In this document: positions 17,101-28,700 of the stretch, piece by piece
Numbering within the stretch: position 1 is the stretch's first letter
Layout: every line of letters starts with the position of its first letter
From: a virus
Virus record (IMG/VR): IMGVR_UViG_3300008448_000125
Coordinates: 1-51,500 of that record
Strand: one strand, 5' to 3'
DNA length: 51,500 nucleotides
The notes under the pieces: generated by a model
Seen by the model: the letters and a program-made list of their open reading frames with translations, nothing else
Database searches by the model: none
Told to the model about the DNA's origin: nothing
Made by a program: the position numbers and the translations under genes

Positions 17101-18184
17101 TAACGTAGGCTCTTCCTGGAGATACCTTTACGGTCATCAAATCTTCTGACGGAGTATTTCCCTGATCGGTACTTTGACCTTCAGTATAGACGCCACCATT
17201 AGATAATCCATTATTTAATGATTCATTTACTTCTACACTAAATTCGTCTACAGCATAATCACCAGACTCTTCAAAAGTTCTCTTAGCAAAGTAATCTCTA
17301 ATCAGATTATAACTTGACTTGTTTTGTAATTTTTTGATCTGACCATTTTCAATTCTGATCAACTCTACAAAAGTTTTATCGTCAAAGTCTGTTAGGAGCT
17401 TCTTGGATAATGTTAGAGAAATTTTCAGTCTATCGGCACCTGGTGCTGCATAGTTTGAATATCCTTTAGCATTATCATAAAGAGAAGAATCATCTTTAGC
17501 TGTTACAATCTCTTCTAAGATAGTTAGACCAACTCTATAAGATGAATCTGCTCTATATGCATCAAGAACAATTTTATCCTGTGATACATCTACAAAAGTT
17601 CCTCTAATAAAATAAACACCGTTAGCAATACCAACAGCAGTTCCAACTGATGTAGCATCTTCATCAATCAGAGACGCAACAGTTTCGCCTGCATTTACTG
17701 TGGTGTTACCGTAAGTAAATCCTGTTTCTGTAATCAGGACTTCACCATCAGTGAAAGGAACTACTTCACCAGCATTATCTGCATTGAGATATCTTACAAA
17801 TAATGTGAGATTAGTGATTCCTTCTGATTCGGAAATATCGAGCCACTTATCAACTGTAGCAACAACACCAGAGGTTTGTCCTCTAAGTTTCTTTCCTACT
17901 AAGTTAGTAGCATAGATGTTAACATCAATACCCAAATGATCGGCATTGAGTTTTACCGAGTTGTAATTAGCATCAAAGGTTACCCCACCAGGGATAACCA
18001 TTGAACCTTCCTTGAAGACGTGACTTCCAAACGACTCTATCTGATTTTGTAAGATAGACTGGAGAGTTGTTAGCTCTCTCGCCTGGATTGGATATCCTGG
18101 TTTGAATAAAACCCTATAGAAGTTATCTTCCTTATCAAAATCATCGTAATAAGGGTTTATATTGAGATTCGTTTTCTGTGGCAT
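11141..18184 (-). CDS. Large DUF4815-type baseplate/tail structural protein (2,347 aa)
   Basis: The N-terminal 90 residues (NPYYDDFDKEDNFYRVLFKP, then YPIQARELTTLQSILQNQIE and GSMVIPGG) are the signature of DUF4815 phage proteins, which are very large tail or baseplate structural proteins. The body is beta-rich with recurring GSGAT- and TSGA-type turns; a block around 1660-1720 contains NRVGAGYSNGTFTNVPLYSI and GNGYVVGDILGI, the same GxGY repeat type seen in gp14. The C-terminal 300 residues include a long polar segment and end FKDLRTIALA. It sits between gp8 and the small fibre genes, at the place of T4 gp9-gp12. It shares the gp8 late promoter (3-base gap). A peripheral baseplate or receptor-contacting role is inferred. 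Confidence 0.82.
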   Translation of the reverse strand: MPQKTNLNINPYYDDFDKEDNFYRVLFKPGYPIQARELTTLQSILQNQIESFGSHVFKEGSMVIPGGVTFDANYNSVKLNADHLGIDVNIYATNLVGKKLRGQTSGVVATVDKWLDISESEGITNLTLFVRYLNADNAGEVVPFTDGEVLITETGFTYGNTTVNAGETVASLIDEDATSVGTAVGIANGVYFIRGTFVDVSQDKIVLDAYRADSSYRVGLTILEEIVTAKDDSSLYDNAKGYSNYAAPGADRLKISLTLSKKLLTDFDDKTFVELIRIENGQIKKLQNKSSYNLIRDYFAKRTFEESGDYAVDEFSVEVNESLNNGLSNGGVYTEGQSTDQGNTPSEDLMTVKVSPGRAYVKGYDIETISTTNIDVEKPRDKKSISSALVPFEFGTLIRVNNVQGTPILGINNNDNIVRLQNQRRGSSSTAATGTEIGKARVYSFSLTDAAYSDDTSDWDLYLFDIQTYTKITLNQSVTTAEVPASSYIRGVSSGASGYVETAPGGSATLNLIQTSGTFIEGEQILINETKEVSRSIKTIQTFGIEDVKSIYQNSDSIDSDMSLDFIADSVLQRKLAKNFGIADTIRITSGGNVTCPGKNFVGIKSDTIIRYQIPGVADETFNRVVSVNNDNSMTVAAVESVSGVCNGSLPGSNTDVTFSLGAPLVEDNGGLFAPLEQENIASVSLAGSNLLVSSQLKQQTTSSTGSLTINVSSTGISSAFFETFDAERYGVFYSNGTIEDLSSDQVTLGSNGQTITFTGLTPSQSGNVTVNTTVKKNSITSKTKNFTRSEKVSVINSVSGVSTAISGLTESAYYGTRVQDKEISLNFPDVVEVLAIYESYDTSAPTLDSIEFPSGLSLDANSILGERVVGSTSGAIAQVVTRSSATKVEIVYLNSNKFVVGEVATFGESNIISTVQAVNEGNYQDITSKYTLDKGVRDQFYDYARIVRGRDNYIPSHRLLIIFNHYSIPTNDAGNLYTVNSYTAERYKTDIPLMSDGRRATDTLDFRPRVAQFTSSTASPFDFASRTFATAGINPTLVVAPNESSLVGYDFYLPRIDKVVLNKEGAFTVIKGASAENPKAPSNSDDAMEIGTISLPAYLYNTSDAVVTVVDNRRYTMRDIGKIEDRVENLETVTSLSLLELSTKTLQIRDVDGLDRFKSGFFVDDFKDNQRLDKAQTTADIDTSDNELITPIDFHSLSPQPSLDPSINLETANFSENLSLLDSNVQKTGDLITLKYTEKSWIEQPLATRVENVNPFNVIEFNGSIELSPKTDSWTRTIVRDGGTRTVGGSGGATRVVGSRTVLASSTPDPHIRSRNVLFRAIGLRPLARHYHFFDSTSGLDIVPKLIEISMTSGVFQVGETVRGYDGGTNLFTCRVVQPNHKTGPGGNPSSTFSLNPYNKSITLPVSYSASSTVLNIDVEALQEEVLGKYNGYITTGMVLLGETSGAQASVANIRLVADTFGDIYGSMFFRNPLASPPPPLRFTTGTKTFRLTSSATNEAQLPGSTLISSAETNYTTTGRIDIFERITEVERYDPLAQSFTVDETGAFMTGVDVFFANKDDSEKLFVELRTVELGIPTKNLVTEYSRVTIDPSQIQTSRDASVATNIKFPSPVYLEADTEYALVLLSPYSDLYEVWIARMGEKTVNTSTLPDAESVIATKQYVGGSLFKSQNGTIWTANQFEDLKFKLYKANFTTTPGVAYFYNPSLGTRDTNVGQLNENSIKTLPRKLKVGITTTTSMNSILTIGKKVSDSTTASAISGYIEQVGGNLNTVSVNRVGAGYSNGTFTNVPLYSITGNGSGATASITFSAGSVSGTPTITLAGNGYVVGDILGITTSSVVKGKNAQISVATLSGKDTLYLTNVQGEEFTAGQDLVVYSNPSTAVAYANTDIRDSAVISNLYDGRVIEVTQPNHGMHADNNIVVLADLAPDTIPTTLNAELAISDTTISVANTSLFATFEGISTSQGYLKVNNEIIFYNAITAGSGGAGTLGIGTRGVDGSLTRKHSIGDKVYAYELNGISLTRINTQHNLPTDTALKSERDFDTYHLQIDRGSRTSGDSQLSFTDENIIGGKGASATKNVQFNRIDPQFSVLTPGETTSLSAQIRTVSGTSAGGSEASFIDQGYETIELNNVNELTTTRLVASQINETTRLSSLPKNKSFTLGLTMNTADPNLSPAVNVSTASIVFGRNRLNNPISDYAFDGRVNLVQEDPHSAIYATSIVRLKQPATSLKVLVSAYRHSSADFRVLYQLFRADSNGVEQAYELFPGYDNLKDTDGDGYGDAVIDSTLNSGRADAFVRASNDGEFLEYQFSADELEQFNAFRIKIVMNGTNEAKAPRFKDLRTIALA

Positions 18185-18187
18185 TTT

Positions 18188-19735
18188 TTAGAATTCCAGG
18201 ATAATTTTAACGTCTTCTTTTTGTCTAGAATTTCTGGAGATAGCGGGACGATTATCAAGATATACAATATCTCCCGACCCTTTATTTATCTCAGGACTGG
18301 CAACTCCGTTCGTAAACTGAGTCCCAAGAGAGATAAGTTTTGTTCCAGATGGGTTTGTGCTAATACCAGTAAAACCAGTATCAATTGAACCAGAAAAACC
18401 AGAAGTTGATGTTACAGCGTTTGCATTTGAAGCAAAATCATATAGTTTAGCATTTGTAGAAACACCGACATAATCTGTAGTATCAAAGTATGTCTGATTC
18501 AAGAAAGAATTTCTATCTTGGAAATACTTAAGAACCTTTGTCTCCAAATCATACGATGCAACATACCCTTTAGCAGTACCACCAGTTACCGATTGACTAA
18601 TCTTGTCTCCAACTGATACAGATCCAGTAGTGGATGTAAACTTAAGTGCTCCTAAGGATGAGAATTGATTTTCAGTGAATAAGTTAGTAGATCCAATGGA
18701 GGTTGGATTCTTTACAATTCCAATCTGAGCAAATGTTACGTCAGTTGGGAAATCTTTTGTTGAATCATCAAATCTAGCATAAACAAGAACTTTATCAGCA
18801 CCAAGTTCTCTGTAGATATCATATCCATGACCCTTTGAAGGTGGAATGATTGGAATCAGTTTAGCCTTGGTTGAAGAGTTTGAGTTAATAGATCCAAGAT
18901 CAACCATACCATAGGTGTAATCTTTACCGCCAGAAGAAACAACAGTATTTGTTACTTTTCCGTTAGCATCAACATCTACAATAACTTTCGCTCCACTACC
19001 ATCACCCAAAATATTCAATTCGTGGGATCCTTGTGAATATCCAAGACCCTGAGTGTCGATATAAACTTTCTTTATCTGATTTTCATTTGTATCAGAATCT
19101 CCATTATTTCTTACTGCTGCAATTTGAGCGTTAGTTGAAGATGCCCAATCACTAGGTAAAGAAATATATTCTGTAGAGTCAAATTTAATAATATCACTAG
19201 GGGAAACACTATACAGATATTTCCAAAGATATCCATCACCACTTACACCAGCTTTGGATGGTTCTAAATCTGTAAAGGTTGGTTCATCTAAAGAAGCATT
19301 CCCTGCAGTATTAATTCCTGAAGATCCATTATCAATACAAATATAAACCTTATACTCACTATTCATTACATAATAATTTGTATCATAAAGTCTTGAAGAC
19401 TTTGTAGTTGGTGAAAGGTTGGTCAAGCTATAATCATGACGATACATTTCATATTTTGTCCCCCTCGTCCAGTCAACTCTTCTAACAAGTCTTCTCACGT
19501 TGGAAGAAGTTACCTTCTTACCAAAAGACATGTTATCACCAACAAAATTCTGATAATCAAAATTATCAGTTGGATTGGGAGTGTTAGTATCCCAATCCGT
19601 TGTTCTACCGTATCCAACTACTGCTGGATTAGAAAGACCTACAAAAACATAATATGAGTTAGAAGAACTGGTGACGGAATCTACAAAATTTCCCGCATTT
19701 AATATTCTAAACTGATCTGTTACAATTGCCGCCAT
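18188..19735 (-). CDS. 8: gp8-like baseplate wedge protein (515 aa)
   Basis: The N-terminus (MAAIVTDQFRILNAGNFVDS, SNSYYVFVGLSNP) and the segments about 85-160 (TRGTKYEMYRHDYS, YDTNYYVMNSEYKVYICIDN) with GYLWKYLYSVSPSDIIKFDS at about 195 are those of cyanophage gp8. T4 gp8 is a 334-aa wedge subunit; this version is longer, with a C-terminal extension that includes a GxGYSQG/GSGAK repeat block (about 225-275). gp8 joins gp7 and gp10 in the baseplate wedge. A TATAAATA late promoter starts the unit 19 bases upstream, and the large DUF4815 gene follows closely. Confidence 0.88.
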   Translation of the reverse strand: MAAIVTDQFRILNAGNFVDSVTSSSNSYYVFVGLSNPAVVGYGRTTDWDTNTPNPTDNFDYQNFVGDNMSFGKKVTSSNVRRLVRRVDWTRGTKYEMYRHDYSLTNLSPTTKSSRLYDTNYYVMNSEYKVYICIDNGSSGINTAGNASLDEPTFTDLEPSKAGVSGDGYLWKYLYSVSPSDIIKFDSTEYISLPSDWASSTNAQIAAVRNNGDSDTNENQIKKVYIDTQGLGYSQGSHELNILGDGSGAKVIVDVDANGKVTNTVVSSGGKDYTYGMVDLGSINSNSSTKAKLIPIIPPSKGHGYDIYRELGADKVLVYARFDDSTKDFPTDVTFAQIGIVKNPTSIGSTNLFTENQFSSLGALKFTSTTGSVSVGDKISQSVTGGTAKGYVASYDLETKVLKYFQDRNSFLNQTYFDTTDYVGVSTNAKLYDFASNANAVTSTSGFSGSIDTGFTGISTNPSGTKLISLGTQFTNGVASPEINKGSGDIVYLDNRPAISRNSRQKEDVKIILEF

Positions 19736-19753
19736 CGTAATAGCTTTTTTCTA

Positions 19754-19761
19754 TATTTATA
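19754..19761 (-). promoter_or_regulatory. T4-type late promoter (TATAAATA) for the gp8 unit
   Basis: Perfect TATAAATA on the minus strand, 19 bases before the gp8 ATG, in the short gap after the 3,959-aa gene. Confidence 0.7.
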
Positions 19762-19762
19762 A

Positions 19763-22700
19763 CTATCCTAGATCCTTCCTCAGTGCTCCACCATCTCTTA
19801 AACCATATCCACGTCTTTGAATTGATGGGAATGTTGATAATCCAGAGTCAACTGTTAGACCTGTTACACCAATAGAAACTGGTGAAGATGCTCTAGTGAA
19901 CCCAGAAAGTCTACCCCAAGAGAAGTGTCCGCGTGGGTCTGTAGCACTACCAGTTGTTGATAGACCAGTTATCGGTGTCGTAGATAGAATATTGCAAGTA
20001 GCAACTCCAGTTGTAGCAGAAGAGTGGAAAGAGTTAATAATATAAATGTTATCTAAGAATGTTGTTCCAACACCTACTACAGAAGAATCTGATCCGTTGA
20101 TAGAAGTAACACCATTTCCAATGCTAGTATTGAAAACATAGATTGGATATCCTTCCTGAAGACCAGTGAATGAAGAAGCATTCAATGTAAATTTGAGTGC
20201 TAATGGATTACCACCAGTTCCAACTGTAGTTCCAATTCCAGTAACTGTTCCTGCGAAACCAGCAACGGCATTGATACCAGTTATGGTTTCGAATGAAATT
20301 GTTGGTGTTGAAGTTAGAACTTGTGGAGCAGCAGTGTGTGTATAACCAAAACCAGGATTTACAACTGTTATCGCAGTGATAGAACCATTAGAAACGGTTG
20401 CTGTTGCGGTTGCAGTTGTTCCAACACCAACACCAACTGCCTTAGGAGCAGAAATTTTAACATCTGTGGAAGAACCAACGTATCCAGAACCACCACTGGT
20501 AATCGTAAAGGAACTAATAGTTCCAGCAGCAGAAACAACCGCTGTTATTGCTGCAGCAACAGGATCTGTTGTTGTGTTAACAATAATACCATTTACGCTA
20601 GCAATAGTGATAGCAGACTCATTTTCTTCATAGTTGAAGAATTGTGCGTCATCAACAAAAATCTCTGTACCAGAAGTTGAAAGATCACCAATAATTTTTG
20701 CTGTTGGATAAACTTGTCCTTCAATAGAATCTCTGGACTTGTAGATAAGTTCCCCACCAAGGTTCTTATCAACCTTTTGCTTGGTCCAACTAAATGGTTT
20801 GTAGTTGGTATCATCAATTCCAAGACCACCGTAAATATTGGTCTCTACCTTATCTGAAGCATTTATGTTGTAAATTGTTCTTGGATCTTGAACTTCACTG
20901 GTTTTTGTCTTTTGTAGTTGAATAGAATCTCCAACTTTTATCGTTTCATTTACATTAACACTAATCGAATCAGTGTCCCTTGTTCCCATATAGAAGAATA
21001 TATCAACCTTATCGTCTTCTTTTGGAGCAGTTGTAAATACGATTGAAGTACCACCTTCAAAGTTATAGTTAACATTTGGTTCTTGTAAGACTCCATCAAT
21101 GTAGATTAGTAGTAGTGCTTCAAGATCAATCGCAGCAGAGTCAATATTGTTTGAATCAACTTCGAAACTTAGAAGCTCACCATTATACTGAAGTGGGAAT
21201 CTAGTTCTTATTCCATTTTGTAGACTTGCGATAGAGTCAATGTAATCTAACTCACCAAATTGCCATGCGGCAAAATTATCACTGAATACATCTAGAACTT
21301 CTAGTTCAAAATCATTGATTGGTGCTGCAAGATCTTTGGCGGTTACCAAACCAACTGGTTTGAACTTGTCGCCCTTTCTGAATCCCCAACCAGGTCTTGT
21401 AATCTTAAAGTTCTTGATTTCAAACAAGGTAGAACCAATACCAACGTTGGTAACCGCAGCACCAACCTCAACATTAAGGAGTAGACCACTTCCAGTGTCT
21501 GTAGTAGCGCCAATACCAAGGCGAGAAACACCAACGATTGGTAGATTTTCATAATTTGGTTCTGGTATTTGAATAGTTGGATTGGAACTGTATCCACTAC
21601 CACCATCAACTACAGTAAATGATAGAGTTCCACCAGCACCGACTGTTGCTGTAATACTAGCAGCAGTTCCAGTGTGACTTGAATCTGTTACACCAATAGA
21701 AACCGTTCCTCTATATCCAGAACCTACAATATCAGTGGAACCAATACCAACAGACTGAATAACACCACCAGATACAACTGCAGTAACCGCTGCACCAACC
21801 AGAGGAGCAAAACCGAGACCTTGAGTTGATCCAAGAGAAACAATCAAACCACCTCTAGGAAGTAAGTTCTGGTTTACATCATAGTCGGAGATGAAACTTG
21901 CATTATTAACACCAGTAAACACAATACTAGAAATACCAGCGTTTTCAATGAAACTGTAGTTTCCTCCAGCATTATTGTTTGTTGTTGGCGTCTGGAACAT
22001 ATTATTAATAAACACCAAGCCACTACCAGTTTCAATACCAGTGGTGTTTGCTCCTCCAACAGTTAGTCTATAAGTAGCACCAATTCCAGTGAACTGTCTT
22101 GTGATATTATCGTAGATTTGATTAGTAGAATAATCCTGACGGAGATAAACTCTTCCAGTAAATGATGACTTAGTATAAGGAATATTACTTTCATCTACCA
22201 GTTCTTGAGTGTTTCCTCTAGGAGCCTCAGTAAAGTGGATCTTACTTCTGGTCATATTATAAGAACCTTGATAGACCCTAACGGTTGTTCCATCAGTATG
22301 TGTTGTTGCTAAGGTTCCAACAAAACCTCTTTCACTCTTAATAACACTGAATGAACCAGTTCCGGTGATAGGACCAATAGTTGTAGTTCCGATACCAACG
22401 GCATCTACCTTGACAAATTCATCATCAATTTTCAGAACATCACCCGGAAGTATCGAAGAAATACCAGAAACTCCAAAATATGTTGCTCCAACAGAAATAG
22501 AACCACCATTATCAGAGAGAGTATGATTGATTGGAGTAAATGCGAGAGGAGATCTAGCAACACCATCAATAGTAATCAGTGATTTCTCCAGTTTCTTACT
22601 CATCTCAAGAGTATGAGCATTTCCAGTTCCAGCGGAATTAAAGGTTACTGCTACTCCAGCGTTTGCATTGGATTTGCTTGTAGCGAGTTTGAATTGATTA

Positions 22701-25700
22701 TTATTAATCTTGATAGCATAAACATCTACTGGAAGAATATTGGTATCGGACATAACCATAGCGGTATATGCTCCACCAACAAATGATGATCTTGGTGTGT
22801 AGATTAGTCTTTCACCCGTGCTAAAGAAATGATCATTTAGTGTAAATACTCCAGTTCCAAGATTAACAACGGTTGATATTCCAGGATTGAACTGCTTTTC
22901 AAAAATTGGAACCCCATTGTGAGTAACATCAAAATCAAATCTATTTGTTCTATCTCCATTGATAGAATCAAACTGATTTGTAACCAGTCTTTGGTTGATA
23001 GTACCATAAGAAAGTACAGCAGGAACATTATTCAAATCCTTCTCTGTTTGAATAATTTCACTGTAAGTTTGTACAGTGATATCATCTGAGATATTAGAAT
23101 CTGGATAGAACACCAGATTGAAGTCGTCACCAGAAATTTCTGATCCAAATGTACCAATTCCTGTTGTACTTTCAACTGAAAGATATGGATATTGGACGGT
23201 AAATGTATCAATATTGTTATGTTCAAATACAATCTGGTGTAGTGCTGAAGTGCTTCCGTAAGAAACCTTAGCAGTTGTTTTTACAGTAGTAACATCTAAT
23301 CTAGAGTACGTTGAGACGGTTGAGATTCCAGTTCCAGAGAATACTGAGTAGTTGCTTTCTAATCTACCCTCTTTTACCAAATTATCTGGTTGTCCAGATG
23401 CCTTGAAGATATAAGTTCCAATACCAGACGCAGTAGTACCAAAACCAACAACAGAAGATCTAACAAGAACCTCATTAGATTCTGTATTCTCAAACTTGAG
23501 CGAAAGAACACCAGAGTCTATACTAGAGATAAAAGTACCAATGAAGTTGTTTGATGCTCCAGATCCAGAAGAGTTGTCGAAGAAAAAGTCGGACTTATAT
23601 GTATTGGTTCCATCATGATCGATAAACATATCAACAACCGCCTTGTTCTTCGTTACAGTATCTGTAAGTTCGACGATGGCGAAGAGAGATTCTGCAGTTC
23701 CAGTAGTTTTTTCATAAACAGTTGAGGTAGAACCTACACCAACTGTTACGTTTGAACCAATAAGATCTACAAAACCAATTGACTGTGTGTTAATACCAGC
23801 AAGAGTTGTATTAAAATTAGTTTTAATAAACTTGATATCAAAATCAGATTCGTAAGGATCTACTGGAGTAAATCTTAGTTTTACATTACCAAATGAATCC
23901 TTGATTGCTTGAAGATCTGCTAACTGACTTTCTGTATTATATACAGATGATTTTTCAACAGTAATTAGATCATCATCGGCAGTATTCAATATAACAATTT
24001 CTGTAGATTGTCTATCTGCAGTATTAGGATTGATTATTTGAACAAAATATCTACTATATCCATCATTAGCAATGAAACTATCAATGTCCTTGTAAAGAGT
24101 TGTGTTTGCATCTTCGGCATTGGAGAACTGACTATTGAAGTTATCGATTGTAAGAACTCTATTAGTTCTACATTCAATGTAGTCACTCAGTTTCTTATTC
24201 TGAAGTTTAACAAACTTTGACTTGTTCGATGATACATCAGTATCAATACCAAAATCAAAGAAGTTGATAGCATCAACTCTCATTGTTGACCCGTCAGCAT
24301 TAAGATTGATAATATCAACCAATGCTGTACTTGTTGATCCATTACTTGTTGCTGCAGAAACTCTTCCCGTACTTGTAATTCCAGTATCGGCAAAGTTCTT
24401 AAGACCTGAAGAGTGTAAGAGTCTATTTACTGGATCTATCCAGTCTTCATACTCAATTGGACTCTTAATGGTGTAAGATAGATTCTGATAATAATCATTG
24501 TCTGGCAGAACTTGATAATCTTCGTTAAGTTTTCCAATATCATCTGACCAACCATAATCAGTATTCAGACCATAATTGACTTTAAATATTCCCTTATTTT
24601 CCTCAACAGAATCAATCGTTGCTACGGTTCCAGAATCTTTTCCAACAATTACCTCACCAACACTTAAAGTGTAAGTTCCGTAAACCTTGATGGAATCATT
24701 TAGGTTATCGGTAATAATCAAGTCTCTTTCGGTATAGGTATTACCAGATTTTGTAAATACGGTTTCACCAATAATAAATGCTAATGGTTCTTGTGTAACA
24801 TCAAACGTTGGATAGTTATTCCTGTTCACCAGGAAAGCGAATGAATTTTGATCTGTATTCGCTACACCAGCATTTGTAGCATATGGTGAAATATCATACT
24901 CAACCTCTGCTGGGTTGGTATTTCTATAAGCAGTTACCTCAAAGAAGTTGTAACTATAGTCTTCTGAGTTGAAACCAGTTCCAGTTGTAGATGCTAAAGA
25001 TACGCCCTCAACAAAAACATAATCTCCTACACTAAATGGTGCTGTTGCTGTAGTGAATCCAGCAACTGGTGTAGATATAATACAAGTAATAATTCCTGCT
25101 TGTGATGTGAATATGCTGTTAATACCAACACCATTACTATTATTAACAGAATAAATTTGGGATTTTAGCTCAGAAATTCCTCTTGGGGATTCAATAATCT
25201 CAACAGATGAAATTGCAGCACCTTGTACTTTTGCTATTACGAGACCAGTATCATATGCTCTTCCAGTCGCTGGGTTAACAATGACTAGATCTGGTGCTGA
25301 TGTATATCCAGAACCACCAGATGTAACATTAATATTGCTAATTTCATTTCTATTTACAACAGTGATATTTGGTGAAATGTAGACCTCAGGATTGAGAGTC
25401 TTGTCTGCAGAAAAATCAAATCCAGGATCTTGAATTGTAATCTGATTGATTCTACCCAACTTTGTTGATGTTGGAATAATATCCGCATTATCTCCAATTG
25501 AAGAAGCAATACTTACAAATCTTGGAAGTTTCTTGTAATTTGCTCCACCAAAAGTAATCTTCATCGAATCAACACCACCAAGAGCTCTTGGTGAAGATGT
25601 GGAGTACTTAAGAACGCTTGTAGAAGATTGATTATAATCAAGATCTTCAGGAACACCTCTTAGTGAAATATCGAACGTGGTTGTACCTACACCAGAAACT

Positions 25701-28700
25701 GCATATGTTCCATTATATCTACTATCAACCAATAAGATTTCATTATAATTTTTAACGTCTGTATCAGCAGTGCTAATAAAACCAGACTTTTCTAACTGAT
25801 AATAAATCTTTGATGGAAGATCTTTATGATAGTTAAGTGTGAAAGTTGCTGTGGTTGTAACACCAACAGTTCCAACACCAGAAGTACTGAATGTTGTAGA
25901 TGAACCAATAGAAACTAACTCGTTCTTGAAATCACTATCATAGAATAGTTTAAGTTTGTAACCACTCAGAGATGTATCAGATACATTGAATACTAGGTTG
26001 TTATCTCTAACAACTTCTAGTTGTGGATTTATTCTAGATAATTCTTGACTTGAACCACCAGTAGAAGCAAAACTTACAATAGAAGGTGGTGTAGAAACAG
26101 CATCATAAATTGTAGTAGTGAGGTTAATTGTGTCGTCATCAATTCTGTAGACGAAGTATGTTCCAGTCGATAATCCAGATACAACCAGGTCAGAGGCATT
26201 ATAGAAAACCTTATCACCAGTTTTTAGACCGTGTTTTGTTATGGTCAACTCTCCAGTTGACGTATTGACTGATGTTGAATTAAATCCAATTGGATTAACT
26301 AGCAGTCTATCGTGTGTGGAATTGTACTTGACGTAAACTGATGCGGATGTCCCAACTCCAACAGACTGTTGAGAATTCAAACTCAACTTGATAGTATCAC
26401 CATTGGTTAAGTTATGATCTGTAGAAACAGAAACTCTAGCCTTAATTTTTTCCGCTCTAGCGGTTACTTGAGTCTTATTGGATGTGAAAGAATATCTATA
26501 GTCGTTGCTATCTCCATTTTCAATAAATGATCTGAAATATAAACCTTCAGTATTTGTTGTTAGACCAACTTGTGTGCACAGACCGACAATATCATCAGAT
26601 TTCTTGATTACATATAGAGTTTCCGAGTCTCCAGTTAATGGAATTCCAAATGCGGGACTAGTTTCCGTATTTGAAACATTGATTCCATGTGTCCCATTAA
26701 CTCTTTCAAATGTTACTTGTTGACCAGTTTTAAATGGGTGATCTGGTAGGTAGATACTTTGGACAGGAACAGAAACTGTTTTTGCCCTTCCGCCAACCAA
26801 ATATGTGTTTGATGATGCTGAACCAGTAGTTGTACCAATACCTACAGATTGAATAGGGTTGAAGTATATCTTATCATTTACACTAGAATCAAAGTATGAA
26901 GTCTTAACTGGTAAAGTAAATCTATTTGTTGATACAAATACGTCTGTGTGTGCTGTGTGAGCAGACCCTGTAACTCCTCTGATTACCCTTATAACCTTAT
27001 TTTCTGGATAAGTATTGAGAACAGACATTCTCTCTGTTCCAATAGCAACAGTTGTTCCAGCAGAGACTGTAGAAGGAATACTGATAACAAAAATATCAGT
27101 AACAAAACCAACTGTTGAATTTGCTGCTACTTCGGCAACTAGTCTAGTTGTTTCTGAAGTAACTCCAATTTTATGGGTTTTTGTTAGTCCAGGAACGAAG
27201 GTAGATAGTCCAGAAATAACAATCTGGTCATTCTCTAAGAAAGTATGATATGGATCAACGTGAACGGATACTTGATTCGAATTATCCCAAGTAAGAACGT
27301 TAGATTGATAAGTTTGAATTGTAGTATTTACATCAACAATTGATTTACCAGTTACGGATCCAACATATGCAGAGAGTCCTCCACCATTAGTATCTGTACT
27401 ATCAAATGATGCAATATCACCTACTCTGTAATTTGCTCCAGACTCATTGATTACAAATCCATCAACAGATCCCTTAGTAATAGAATCAATAACGGCACTT
27501 TGCATTAGAGTCTCATAAGACTCAGAGATAAAATCGTTATTGGCGTATTTGTCTCCGATCTTATATGGGAAAGTGTTTCTTGTTAGTTCTGAATTATTGA
27601 AATTATATCCTTGATCAATATTTTGTGTGATTGGGGTTGAACGATATGTATGACCTATAAAGTATGGAAACTTGCTATTCTTCCCATCACTAGTAATGCC
27701 AACGTGATATGCATAAACTCCATTGGGGAATTCTGGTGTCTTAGCATATCTTCCATTATGTTCATCAAGGTCTCCAGAAGAGGTGAACTTATAATCTTCG
27801 ACAAAAAATCCTGCAGTGAATCCAATCGGTCTATCAACAATATCGGATGTAGATTCTTCGTATCCATTGCTCAGAATTTTGATTCCAGAGTTAATATCTG
27901 AAGGATCGGCATAAGCATATGCACCATAAATTGGATTTCCATCATAAGCCCAACCAATAATTGGTGAATGTGATGTTCCATCATCACCAAATTGGGAAGA
28001 ACCAATGCTGGTTGTGTATCCAACTAATCCGTATCCAAGTTCTCCATTAGTTTCTAAAAGAATCTCATCACCAAAACGATAGTGATTATTCAAAGTTAAT
28101 GCTCTTACAGAAGCTTCCACATTACCATTTCTACCTGCTGGAGTCACAGTAATTGAGGTGGTATTCTGAGAGTACCCTACTCCAGGATTAATAACAACAA
28201 CGTTGGTGATCTTACCACCAGATACCATTGCTCTTAGTTTAGCACCGACACCATCACCAGATACTGTTAAATCTGGTGCCGAGGTATATTCACTACCACC
28301 ACTAGTTACCTGAACAGAAACAATAGAACCACTAGAAATGAGTGGTTTCAGTTCAGCATCTTTACCATTCTTTATTTTAATATCTGGTCTCTTGTGGAAG
28401 TTTAAAATAGTTGTACCATATCCAGTACCAGTCTCATACAGATATAAATCAACGATTTCACCCCTAATAATTGGAGTTGCAGTAATAACACCAGTTATAC
28501 CATCATACTCGGTATTTACTGAGATTGTTATATCAGGATAAGCGAAGTTTTGGAAACCAGTTCCAACTCCTGTAATGGAAACTGGAAGTCTCTTAGTATA
28601 ATCTGCGGTAATAGTTCCACCAACACCAGCATTTGCTAGTTTGAACGTGCTATCAGAAATCTTAAGAACTTTATATCTTAAAGAAGTTGATAAACCAGTT